Positions 40,793 through 50,082 of a DNA stretch of 64,000 nucleotides are shown here, piece after piece. Under the pieces are notes generated by a model that worked only from the letters and a program-made list of their open reading frames with translations, was not told the DNA's origin and searched no databases. The position numbers were made by a program, and so were the translations under genes. Source of the stretch: Flavobacteriales bacterium 33_180_T64 (GTDB lineage Bacteria > Bacteroidota > Bacteroidia > Flavobacteriales > Flavobacteriaceae); contig MAAQ01000020.1 in NCBI GenBank assembly GCA_002162685.1, positions 248,001 to 312,000 of the forward strand, read 5' to 3'. Each line of letters begins with the position of its first letter. The first letter of the stretch is position 1.

Positions 40793-41045
40793 TGACTTCC
40801 CAATGCATTCCAAATTATAGATAGTAGATCTATAAATAATTGCAATTACATCATAAGAAATAGGAATCTTAACACTTTAAACTTCAAGCTTTATTAAGTA
40901 TATTTGCATATTAGAATGAGTCTTAATAGATGACATTCTGAAGAATTAAAATTCCTATGAAACGAGCATATTGAAATCGTTATCATTTAAGGAAATGTAT
41001 AATAGCGAACAACATGTGACCGTTAAAAAAACAATATAAAAACGC

Positions 41046-42182
41046 ATGAAACTAAATAAACAAGATATACTTAAAGCTCTTGAATCTATCTCTGCACCTG
41101 GTGAAGGGCAAAACATGGTTGAGAGTGGAGCAGTAACCAATGTCGTAACTTTTGCTGATGAGGTTATTGTAGACATTACAATAGCAAATCCTAGTTTACA
41201 AGCTAAAAAGAAAACTGAAGTAGAAATCATGAAAACGATTCATGATAAGGTTTATGAAAAAGCTAAGATTAAGGTTAACATAAAAGTAGAAGTTTCAACA
41301 AAATCAGCGCCTAATGTTATTAAAGGAAAATTGATTCCTGGTATTAAAAATATTATTGCTGTTGCTTCTGGAAAAGGAGGTGTTGGTAAATCTACTGTAA
41401 CAGCTAATTTAGCAGTTACTTTAGCAAAAATGGGTTTTAAAGTAGGGATTCTAGATGCAGATATTTATGGCCCATCTATGCCAATTATGTTTGATGTTGA
41501 GTTAGAACGACCTTTAGCTGTTAACATTGATGGGAAATCAAAGATGAGACCAGTAGAAAACTATGGTGTTAAAATTTTATCTATAGGCTTTTTTACAAAA
41601 CCAGATCAAGCAGTTGTTTGGAGAGGTCCAATGGCAGCAAAAGCATTAAATCAAATGATTTTTGATGCTGCTTGGGGAGAACTCGATTTTATGTTGCTCG
41701 ATTTGCCTCCTGGAACAGGAGATATTCATTTAAGCATCATGCAATCACTTCCAATAACTGGAGCAGTAGTTGTAAGTACACCACAAAATGTGGCATTAGC
41801 CGATGCTAAAAAAGGCGTGGCTATGTTTCAACAAGAGAGTATTAATGTACCTGTTTTAGGAATTATCGAGAATATGGCATATTTTACGCCAGATGAACTT
41901 CCTGATAATAAATATTATATCTTCGGAAAAGAAGGTGCTAAAAACCTTGCCCAAGATTTAGATGTTCGTTTTCTAGGAGAATTACCTTTAGTGCAAAGCA
42001 TACGAGAAGCTGGAGATGTTGGTCGACCAGCAGCTTTACAAACCGCTACGTCTTTAGAGCAAGCTTTTGAGAAATTAACTCAAAATGTTGTAGAAGAAGT
42101 GGTGAGACGTAATGATAACTTACCGCCAACCGAAGCAATAAAAATAACAACCATGGCTGGATGCTCAGCCGTAAAGAAATAG
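41046..42182 (+). CDS. Mrp/NBP35-family ATP-binding protein
   Basis: IIAVASGKGGVGKSTVTANLAVTLAKMG...DLPPGTGDIHLSIMQSLPITG. Confidence 0.96.
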   Translation: MKLNKQDILKALESISAPGEGQNMVESGAVTNVVTFADEVIVDITIANPSLQAKKKTEVEIMKTIHDKVYEKAKIKVNIKVEVSTKSAPNVIKGKLIPGIKNIIAVASGKGGVGKSTVTANLAVTLAKMGFKVGILDADIYGPSMPIMFDVELERPLAVNIDGKSKMRPVENYGVKILSIGFFTKPDQAVVWRGPMAAKALNQMIFDAAWGELDFMLLDLPPGTGDIHLSIMQSLPITGAVVVSTPQNVALADAKKGVAMFQQESINVPVLGIIENMAYFTPDELPDNKYYIFGKEGAKNLAQDLDVRFLGELPLVQSIREAGDVGRPAALQTATSLEQAFEKLTQNVVEEVVRRNDNLPPTEAIKITTMAGCSAVKK

Positions 42183-42185
42183 CAT

Positions 42186-42428
42186 ATGAGCTCAGAAGAA
42201 TTAAGATTAAATGTCGAAAAAGCATTGGATGAAATCCGTCCATTTTTACAAAGTGATGGAGGCGACATTTCGCTATTATCAATTGAAGATGGTAGATTAG
42301 TAAAGGTGCAATTAGAAGGTGCTTGTGTTGGATGTAGTGTGAATCAAATGACACTTAAATCTGGTGTAGAAATGACAATTAAAAAATATGCGCCTCAAAT
42401 AGAAAAAGTTGTTAATATAGAGGTTTAG
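42186..42428 (+). CDS. NifU C-terminal domain Fe-S scaffold
   Basis: ALDEIRPFLQSDGGDISLLSIEDGRLVKVQLEGACVGCSVNQMTLKSGVE. Confidence 0.96.
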   Translation: MSSEELRLNVEKALDEIRPFLQSDGGDISLLSIEDGRLVKVQLEGACVGCSVNQMTLKSGVEMTIKKYAPQIEKVVNIEV

Positions 42429-42445
42429 TATGATATGACCACAAG

Positions 42446-42506
42446 GGTCAGACTTTTACTATTCGCTTTCTACGAGGAGCTCAAACAAACCGTTCAATCC
42501 TTCACG
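42446..42506 (-). repeat. Diverged copy of a dispersed structured element (cf. 55757..55832)
   Basis: Reverse complement aligns ungapped over 61 nt with 55761-55821 (about 38/61 identities; GAGCTCCTCG core identical). Confidence 0.5.
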
Positions 42507-42653
42507 CTAGCTGATAATTGTCATGAAATGTAGTGCTATTCTGCTTAATTTTGACAAAAGAGGATAAAGAGAAATACAACTTGTAAGATTTTATAGCTTT
42601 GCAAGTTTCAAGAAAGTTAAATTAGAGAGATACCTACTTTCGTAGGCACTACT

Positions 42654-43721
42654 ATGATAAAAACAGATATACTAATAATTGGAGCTGGTCCAACAGGATT
42701 ATTTACCGTTTTTGAAGCAGGATTATTAAAATTAAAATGTCATCTTATAGATGCATTGCCGCAGCCAGGAGGCCAATGCTCCGAAATATATCCTAAAAAG
42801 CCCATTTATGATATCCCAGGGTTTCCAGAAATACTTGCTGATGATTTAACTCAAAATTTGTTAGAGCAATGCAAACAATTTGAACCGGGTTTTACACTTG
42901 GTGAACGTGCCGAAACTATAGATAAACAAGACGATGGTACATTTGTTGTAACCACCAATAAAGGAACACAACATCAGGCTCCAGTGATTGCTATAGCAGG
43001 CGGACTAGGAAGTTTTGAGCCACGTAAGCCATTAATTCATAATATTACCGATTTTGAAGATAAAGGCGTAGAATATATCATCAAAGACCCAGAAATTTAT
43101 AGAGATAAAAATGTTGTGATTGCAGGTGGAGGTGATTCCGCTTTAGATTGGAGTATTTTTTTAAGTGACGTGGCGAGTAAAGTCTCTTTAATTCATAGAC
43201 GTAATGAATTTCGTGGGCATTTAGACTCCGTAGAAAAAGTTCAAGAGTTAAAAAATAAAGGAAAGATAACCCTCATTACACCTGCTGAAATTACTGGTAT
43301 TATTGGAGATCACGATTTAAAAGGTGTTGTAGTTAAAGAGTCTGATAATGTACATATCGATAAAGAATATGTATTAGAATGTGATCATTTTATACCTCTT
43401 TTTGGATTGTCACCTAAGCTTGGGCCTATTGCAAATTGGGGATTAGAAATAGAAAAAAATGCAATTAAAGTAAATAATGCTTTAGACTATCAAACTAATA
43501 TCCCTGGCGTTTTTGCTATTGGAGATGTGAATACTTATCCAGGAAAGTTGAAATTGATTTTATGTGGCTTTCACGAAGCAACATTAATGTGTCAAGCAGC
43601 TTATAAAATTATCAATCCAGGAAAACGTTATGTTATGAAATATACTACTGTAGCCGGAATAGATGGATTTGATGGCACTCGTAAGGAAGCACCAAAAGCG
43701 GTTGTAAAAAAAATTGAATAG
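42654..43721 (+). CDS. Ferredoxin--NADP reductase-like FAD/NAD(P)-dependent oxidoreductase
   Basis: DILIIGAGPTGLFTVFEAGLLKLKCHLIDALPQPGGQCSEIYPKKPIYDIPG. Confidence 0.95.
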   Translation: MIKTDILIIGAGPTGLFTVFEAGLLKLKCHLIDALPQPGGQCSEIYPKKPIYDIPGFPEILADDLTQNLLEQCKQFEPGFTLGERAETIDKQDDGTFVVTTNKGTQHQAPVIAIAGGLGSFEPRKPLIHNITDFEDKGVEYIIKDPEIYRDKNVVIAGGGDSALDWSIFLSDVASKVSLIHRRNEFRGHLDSVEKVQELKNKGKITLITPAEITGIIGDHDLKGVVVKESDNVHIDKEYVLECDHFIPLFGLSPKLGPIANWGLEIEKNAIKVNNALDYQTNIPGVFAIGDVNTYPGKLKLILCGFHEATLMCQAAYKIINPGKRYVMKYTTVAGIDGFDGTRKEAPKAVVKKIE

Positions 43722-44053
43722 TGGAACAAGACGTAAATATAAAAATAATAGATAGAGATGGTGTTATTCACCAAGTATTAGCACCTACAGATATGGCAAT
43801 GAATCTAATGGAAGTTGTTCGTTCTTATGAACTAGCTCCAGAAGGCACTATTGGTATTTGTGGAGGCATGGCAATGTGTGCTTCTTGTCAATGTTATGTG
43901 AATTCTCAACACGAACTTCCAGAGATGCAAGATGATGAGGAAGCAATGTTAAGCGAAGCGTTTTATGTTAAGAATAATTCTCGGTTAGGTTGTCAAATTC
44001 AAATGACACAGGAGATGGAAGGTTTGGAGGTAGAATTGGCTCCAGAATCTTAG
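43721..44053 (+). CDS. 2Fe-2S ferredoxin
   Basis: GICGGMAMCASCQCYVN...SRLGCQIQ; GTG start overlaps upstream stop. Confidence 0.94.
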   Translation: MEQDVNIKIIDRDGVIHQVLAPTDMAMNLMEVVRSYELAPEGTIGICGGMAMCASCQCYVNSQHELPEMQDDEEAMLSEAFYVKNNSRLGCQIQMTQEMEGLEVELAPES

Positions 44054-44075
44054 ATTTATACCTTTTTAAAGAATG

Positions 44076-44990
44076 TTATTCCGTTTTATAATCTATTAAT
44101 TTCCGAGGGCCTTCCAATAAAATTCTAATAATTTTTAGTGTGCCATCATCAGTAGTTGCAATTTGCCATTTGATGAGTGAGATTTTACCATTTTCAATTT
44201 CGATACCAGTAATGCTTCTTGGGTGAACACAGCTTCCATCATTAAAAAAAGCAATGTCACCAGGTTCAGGAAAACGTGGTCTATGTGTATGACCAACAAC
44301 CGTAATAAGGTTGTCGTTCTCTGTAATCCATTTTTTTGTGCGACGTTCTACTTTTATGAGTTCTTTGTAGTTTTTTGCAGGACTTGTTGGATCTGCAATT
44401 CCCATGACATTAAGCGGTTTCCAAAGTACACGGACCATAAATCGACTCCATTTCCAAAAGAGGTAATTCCACCAATCTGCTTGATGACCATGTGTGAAAA
44501 ATAATTCTTGATGAGTTTCTGTATGTTTTATGATTATACCTTCGTGATACTTAATATCGCAAAAGAGCTCTACATCTTCACCCGTTTTTTTATCAAAATA
44601 TGTAGATAAATGCTTTTCAACATATTTGGGATCTCGATAGACCATGTCATGGTTTCCCCAAATCATGTGCAATCGTTCTTCTTCATGAAATTGCTTCATG
44701 AGCATATACACATTTTTATGTGCATTGAGAATGTTTTCAAACTTAGTGTTTTCCCATAATTCATCACCATCACCAAGTTCAATATAATCATAGCCTTCAG
44801 TGTAATAATGCTTTAATGCATGAAAATAGATGTTTCGATTATTAGCAAAATCATCAGCAAAACTGTTATCGCCTCTATGACAATCACTAAATAATATGAA
44901 CTTACTAGAGTCATCAAAGTTGATGACTTTAGCATTTTTATAAGCACGATTTAATCTAGATTTTGATGACATAGATAAACTTTTAACCAA
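44076..44990 (-). CDS. Metallophosphoesterase
   Basis: FILFSDCHRGDNSFAD...HMIWGNHDMVY...VVGHTHRPRF. Confidence 0.92.
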   Translation of the reverse strand: MVKSLSMSSKSRLNRAYKNAKVINFDDSSKFILFSDCHRGDNSFADDFANNRNIYFHALKHYYTEGYDYIELGDGDELWENTKFENILNAHKNVYMLMKQFHEEERLHMIWGNHDMVYRDPKYVEKHLSTYFDKKTGEDVELFCDIKYHEGIIIKHTETHQELFFTHGHQADWWNYLFWKWSRFMVRVLWKPLNVMGIADPTSPAKNYKELIKVERRTKKWITENDNLITVVGHTHRPRFPEPGDIAFFNDGSCVHPRSITGIEIENGKISLIKWQIATTDDGTLKIIRILLEGPRKLIDYKTE

Positions 44991-45171
44991 AATAGGTAGA
45001 AATTAATCAAAGAGAGCTGCTATATTCTATTTTTTAAACACCTTATATAGGTTGTGTTTAATTTTTAGAAAAATCCTTGAGCATATAACCATATTCGTAT
45101 ATGAGTAATAATAAGCTTTATAAAGCTATTACTTTTTTAAAATTTAAAAGAAGTGTCATTTGAAAACATAA

Positions 45172-45204
45172 AAAAATGCTTCCCAATAAAGAGAAGCATT
45201 TTTG
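45172..45204 (-). terminator. Terminator of the acyl-CoA dehydrogenase gene
   Basis: AAAAATGCTTC-ccaataaaga-GAAGCATTTTT. Confidence 0.7.
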
Positions 45205-45262
45205 TGAGTTTTATATTATATCGATTCTATTTGAGTACGTTACACAAATATCACTTAGCAAC

Positions 45263-46441
45263 TTATTTGAAGGCATTAAGACCTGTAACGTCCAATCCAG
45301 TAATTAATAAATGAATATCGTGTGTGCCTTCATAAGTGATTACGCTTTCTAAATTCATAGAATGACGCATAATAGAGTATTCTCCAGAAATACCCATTCC
45401 ACCCAACATTTGTCGAGCTTCACGCGCAATAGTAATTGCCATATCCACATTATTTCGTTTTGCCATAGAAATTTGGGCAGAAGTTGCAGTGCCATTTTCA
45501 CGCATTACACCAAGTCTCCAAGCTAATAATTGTGCTTTGGTGATTTCGGTAATCATTTCGGCTAATTTTTTTTGTTGGAGTTGAAACTGTCCAATAGGCT
45601 TGCCAAACTGCATACGTTCTTTGCTGTAACGTAAAGCAGTATCATAACAATCCATTGCAGCTCCAATGGCTCCCCAAGCAATACCAAACCTTGCCGAGTC
45701 TAAGCAACCAAGTGGAGCGCCAAGACCAGATTTGTTAGGCAGTAAATTTTCTTTCGGTATTTTGACGTTATCAAAAATAAGTTCACCAGTAGCAGAAGCT
45801 CTAAGTGACCATTTGTTATGCGTTTCAGGTGTTGAGAATCCTTCCATGCCACGTTCAACAAGTAGTCCATGGATACGACCATTTTCATCTTTTGCCCAAA
45901 CAACAGCAACTTGACAAAAAGGCGCATTAGAAATCCACATTTTTGCTCCATTTAAAAGATAATGATCTCCCATATCTTTAAAGTTGGTTGTCATTCCTCC
46001 TGGATTACTTCCATGATCAGGTTCTGTTAATCCAAAAGAACCTATCCACTCACCAGAAGCTAGTTTAGGTAAGTATTTTTGACGTTGTTCTTCATTACCG
46101 TATTTCCATATCGGATACATTACTAATGACGATTGCACAGAAGCTGTACTTCTTACTCCAGAATCACCACGTTCAATCTCTTGCATAATTAATCCATAAG
46201 AAATTTGGTCTAATCCTGCACCTCCATATTCTACTGGAATATAAGGCCCGAAAGCGCCAATTTCGGCTAATCCGCTAACAATTTGTGTTGGAAATTCGGC
46301 CTTTTGAGCATAATCTTCTATAATAGGAGAAACATCACGTTTAACCCAGTCTCTAGCAGCATCACGTACTAATTTATGCTCTTCAGTTAAAAGTTCATCA
46401 ATATTATAATAATCAGGTGCTTCAAATAAATCTGGTTTCAT
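45263..46441 (-). CDS. Acyl-CoA dehydrogenase (glutaryl-CoA dehydrogenase-like)
   Basis: SFGLTEPDHGSNPGGM...MLGGMGISGEYSIMRHSMNLESVITYEGTHDIHLLITG. Confidence 0.94.
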   Translation of the reverse strand: MKPDLFEAPDYYNIDELLTEEHKLVRDAARDWVKRDVSPIIEDYAQKAEFPTQIVSGLAEIGAFGPYIPVEYGGAGLDQISYGLIMQEIERGDSGVRSTASVQSSLVMYPIWKYGNEEQRQKYLPKLASGEWIGSFGLTEPDHGSNPGGMTTNFKDMGDHYLLNGAKMWISNAPFCQVAVVWAKDENGRIHGLLVERGMEGFSTPETHNKWSLRASATGELIFDNVKIPKENLLPNKSGLGAPLGCLDSARFGIAWGAIGAAMDCYDTALRYSKERMQFGKPIGQFQLQQKKLAEMITEITKAQLLAWRLGVMRENGTATSAQISMAKRNNVDMAITIAREARQMLGGMGISGEYSIMRHSMNLESVITYEGTHDIHLLITGLDVTGLNAFK

Positions 46442-46491
46442 TTGTTGAATTTTGTTTGGGTAACAAAAATAACGAAAACGTTTTCTTAAAA

Positions 46492-47205
46492 CTACATTTT
46501 CAAATAAAAATCCTGTGTTAGATCGATGTACGCACTTGTGTATTGATGACGAGAAATTTCAATAATTAATTCTGAAGTTTGTATGTGGGTTTTTGTGAAT
46601 GAGAATTCGATAAGACTTCTCTTAATTTCAGTAGTAGCAGTTCCTTTAACATGCATGATTCTTTTAGGGAAAAGGGACACTGTAGTCGCTAAGGAAATAA
46701 AATTATTTTCTTCAGAAAAAGGTATAATAACAGAAAACAAACCGTTTCCTGATAGTAAACTAACAACACTTTGTAATAAATGCTCAAAAGGCATTGCATC
46801 TTGAAATCTTGCTAAATCACGTTGTGTATTTTTAGTTTTATAAGTTTCAGAATAGAATGGCGGATTACAAATAATGAGATCATAGTTGTCTTCAATTTCA
46901 TCTGCAAATTCTTCAAGAGATGCATGGTAGCAAAACAAACGATCATTCCAAGAGGACTGTTCAAAATTATCAACGCATTGTTCATAAGCTTTGTCGTCAA
47001 TCTCTAAGGCTTCAATAACTTGGGCATGACTGCGTTGAGCTAATATTAAAGATAGAATCCCTGTACCAGAGCCAATATCTAAAACAGAAAATGGGTTGTT
47101 GTCTACCGAAGTCCATGTGCCTAATAAAACACTGTCTGTGCCAATTTTCATAGCACATTGATCTTGGTTTACTGAGAACTGTTTGAAGTGAAAAGGTTTG
47201 TCCAT
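46492..47205 (-). CDS. tRNA1(Val) (adenine(37)-N6)-methyltransferase-like
   Basis: FHFKQFSVNQDQCAMKIGTDSVLLGTW...DLIICNPPFY. Confidence 0.92.
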   Translation of the reverse strand: MDKPFHFKQFSVNQDQCAMKIGTDSVLLGTWTSVDNNPFSVLDIGSGTGILSLILAQRSHAQVIEALEIDDKAYEQCVDNFEQSSWNDRLFCYHASLEEFADEIEDNYDLIICNPPFYSETYKTKNTQRDLARFQDAMPFEHLLQSVVSLLSGNGLFSVIIPFSEENNFISLATTVSLFPKRIMHVKGTATTEIKRSLIEFSFTKTHIQTSELIIEISRHQYTSAYIDLTQDFYLKM

Positions 47206-47281
47206 ATGATCATCCTGAGTTTGTTTTAGAATCTCATTGCTTATTAAGATGTGGATGCTGAGTTAAATTCAGCATAACGTA

Positions 47282-47815
47282 TTATTCATCTTCTAAATAT
47301 AAATCAATTAATCCTTCAGGAGTATTTACAAAAATGGTTTTATTCTTTTTATCAACCTTTGATATAAACGTGTCATTCATTGGAATTAATATTTCGATAC
47401 CATCTCTATCAATTTCAAAAAGTGATTGTGCTGTTGAATCGTTAACAGATTTAATGACACCGACATGACCGAAATTTTTGTCTTCTACCTTGAAACCAAT
47501 AATTTCATGGAAATAAAATTTGTTGTCATCAAGTTTAGGTAAAAACTCTAGAGGTAAGTATAAGCCACTTTTTAAAAGAGAGTCAGCATCACCTTCAGTA
47601 TCTACGTCTTCAAATTTTATGCGGAGCAATTCAGATTTATGCAATTGAGAGGATTCAATAAAAAACGGAACAAGAGTATTTCTAAGATCAACAAAAACTG
47701 AATCCATATTTTCATAAAGCTCAGGTTCATCAGCATCTAATTTTACTAATAACTCACCTTTAAAACTGTATTTTTTTACAATCTTACCAATAAAGAAGCA
47801 ATCTTTTTTTTGCAT
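47282..47815 (-). CDS. rimM: Ribosome maturation factor RimM
   Basis: FFIGKIVKKYSFKGELLVKLD; adjacent to rpsP. Confidence 0.93.
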   Translation of the reverse strand: MQKKDCFFIGKIVKKYSFKGELLVKLDADEPELYENMDSVFVDLRNTLVPFFIESSQLHKSELLRIKFEDVDTEGDADSLLKSGLYLPLEFLPKLDDNKFYFHEIIGFKVEDKNFGHVGVIKSVNDSTAQSLFEIDRDGIEILIPMNDTFISKVDKKNKTIFVNTPEGLIDLYLEDE

Positions 47816-47868
47816 TGAAAATGTAATTTATTCTCTATAATATTGAGAATCATTTATTTTTAAAAATA

Positions 47869-47895
47869 AAAAACTCCGACACATTGTATCGGAGT
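47869..47895 (-). terminator. Hairpin between rpsP and rimM
   Basis: AAACTCCGA-cacattgta-TCGGAGTTT. Confidence 0.6.
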
Positions 47896-47918
47896 TTAAA
47901 AGTATAAAAAATTAATTT

Positions 47919-48434
47919 CTATTCTTCTTCGTTTGAAGCTTTAGCTTCACCTTCTACTTGTGCTTCTTCAGTTGTCTCTTCAACAACAGGAGTTGCAGCA
48001 GCAATTCTAGCTTCATTAACTGCTTTTTCTGCGGCTAAAGCATCAGCTTTAATTTTAGCATCAGCTTGAGATAAACCATCAGATTTAGCTTGAACTTTTC
48101 CTGCTTTTTCTTCTAACCAAGCATTGAATTTAGCTTCTGCTTGCTCTTCAGTTAAAGCACCTTTTGCTACTCCACCAGCTAAGTGATTTTTGAGCATTAC
48201 ACCTTTATAAGATAAAATTGCTCTGGCTGTATCAGTTGGTTGTGCACCATTCTGTAACCATGTTACTGCGCCATCAACATTTAATTCTACTGTTGCTGGA
48301 TTAGTGTTTGGGTTGTAAGCACCTAATTTCTCTAAGTATTTACCATCCCTTTTTGATCGTGCATCTGCGGCAACGATCCAATAATAAGGTTTCCCTTTTT
48401 TACCGTGTCTTTGTAATCTAATTTTTACAGGCAT
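47919..48434 (-). CDS. rpsP: 30S ribosomal protein S16 with Ala/Glu-rich C-terminal extension
   Basis: MPVKIRLQRHGKKGKPYYWIVAADARSKRDGKYLEKLGAYNP; internal ATG at 48434. Confidence 0.97.
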   Translation of the reverse strand: MPVKIRLQRHGKKGKPYYWIVAADARSKRDGKYLEKLGAYNPNTNPATVELNVDGAVTWLQNGAQPTDTARAILSYKGVMLKNHLAGGVAKGALTEEQAEAKFNAWLEEKAGKVQAKSDGLSQADAKIKADALAAEKAVNEARIAAATPVVEETTEEAQVEGEAKASNEEE

Positions 48435-48628
48435 AATTTTAATTAATTTGTGAGGTTCGCGACCTCTATTATTAATAAGAGCGCAAAGATAATACAAATA
48501 TTTAATTAAGAACATTTTATTTGAAATTAAGTAATATTGAAATTTTATTATACTTTTGGGAATTCTAAAACGTTATGGTTAACCTATAATGAGCCTCAAA
48601 ATTAATTAGAGAAAAGAAAATTAAAGCA

Positions 48629-49915
48629 ATGAAGAAACTAGCTATATTTTTTGTAACTGTATTAACCTTAATGGGTTGTGGTGATGAAGTGGAGTTCAAT
48701 TCTCCGGGATTTCAAGGGGATAGAGAGTACGGACTTTGGAGAGCAGAATTCACCAGTGCTGCCATTGATGCTAACGGTTATTTGACCATTACCGGTGGAA
48801 ATAATATAGAAACAGTAACGCTTACAATACCGTCGGTTGCAGTCGGGACTTATACATTAGGTGATGTAAACTCTATGGAAGCGCGTTATACTGATGTAAA
48901 CGGGACTGTGTTTTCAACAAATAATAGGCCAGATCCAAGTGTATCAATTTATCCAGAATATGGTTTTGTGAAATTAGATGAAATTGGTAATAATACGTTT
49001 TCTGGTACTTTTGAGTTTTTAGCTTTTGATGAATCTGGATTAAATTCTATAGGTTATAATGTTGGAATATTTTATAGAGTACCTCTAACTTCAGGAAGTA
49101 TTCCTGCAGTAGTTATTATTTGTGATGATACTGAATTAACTGCTCTAGAAGCTAGAGCTAATTATTTAGTCTCTTTTGATTCTAGTTTAGAATATATTGA
49201 TCATGATACATATGTAAATGCCTGCAATGTCTATAGAGAAGCGTTAAGAGTCCAGCGTGATTACTGTGGTGATTTGGATGGTGAACTTCAACAAACAATA
49301 GATGAGTTAAACGTGTGTCCATTTAGATGTACTTTTGCTACTCAGAATAGAAATACAGCACAAGCTGCTTTTGAGGCTGCAACTATCGGAAACTATGTTG
49401 AAGCTTGCGAAAATTATATGCTCTATTTAGAGCAACAAATTGAGTTTTGTGGTGATGATAATGGAGATATCCAAGCGGTTATTGATGCTTTAGATTGTAA
49501 TGATGATGATAGTGATGGTGTTCCTAATAATTTTGAAGATTTTGATGGTGATATGGATCTCACTAACGATGATACTGATTTAGATGGTATTCCTAATTAT
49601 TTAGATGATGATGATGATGGTGATGGGGTTTTAACAATTGATGAAGCTAAGGATGAAAATGGAAATCCGATAGATACAGATGGTGATGGTGATGTAGATT
49701 ATTTAGATGTTGATGATGATGGCGATGGCTTGCTTACCATTTTTGAAACTGGTGATACAGATGGCGATGGAACTATGGATTACTTAGATACAGATGATGA
49801 TGATGACACGATTTTAACTGCAGATGAAAATGCAGACCCTAATTTAGATGGTGATCCTGCTGATGCTTTAGATACAGATGGAGATACGATTCCAGATTAT
49901 TTAGATGATATGTAA
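48629..49915 (+). CDS. Lipoprotein with Cys-containing helical repeats and Asp-rich thrombospondin-type-3-like repeats
   Basis: [59 protein letters not shown]. Confidence 0.85.
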   Translation: MKKLAIFFVTVLTLMGCGDEVEFNSPGFQGDREYGLWRAEFTSAAIDANGYLTITGGNNIETVTLTIPSVAVGTYTLGDVNSMEARYTDVNGTVFSTNNRPDPSVSIYPEYGFVKLDEIGNNTFSGTFEFLAFDESGLNSIGYNVGIFYRVPLTSGSIPAVVIICDDTELTALEARANYLVSFDSSLEYIDHDTYVNACNVYREALRVQRDYCGDLDGELQQTIDELNVCPFRCTFATQNRNTAQAAFEAATIGNYVEACENYMLYLEQQIEFCGDDNGDIQAVIDALDCNDDDSDGVPNNFEDFDGDMDLTNDDTDLDGIPNYLDDDDDGDGVLTIDEAKDENGNPIDTDGDGDVDYLDVDDDGDGLLTIFETGDTDGDGTMDYLDTDDDDDTILTADENADPNLDGDPADALDTDGDTIPDYLDDM

Positions 49916-49929
49916 ATTCAATAAAATAA

Positions 49930-49967
49930 ACAAAAAAAAAGCAGCTAACTAGCTGCTTTTTTTTTGT
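49930..49967 (+). terminator. Intrinsic terminator
   Basis: AAAAAAAAGCAGCT-aact-AGCTGCTTTTTTTT. Confidence 0.9.
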
Positions 49968-50082
49968 TTAAAACTGTTCATAACTTTCACTTTAAAAAGG
50001 TCTAGTTTCTTCGTAATTTTATGAACTTACTTTTGATGATTTTTTCTTCCAAAGACTATTTTAATAAGCACAAAAAAACGAC

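Noticed and set aside
49500-49915. Short GATGATGATGG-type repeats as a possible CRISPR or satellite array
   Set aside because: In-frame codons for Asp-rich TSP3-like repeats within a lipoprotein ORF; irregular spacing, no spacers
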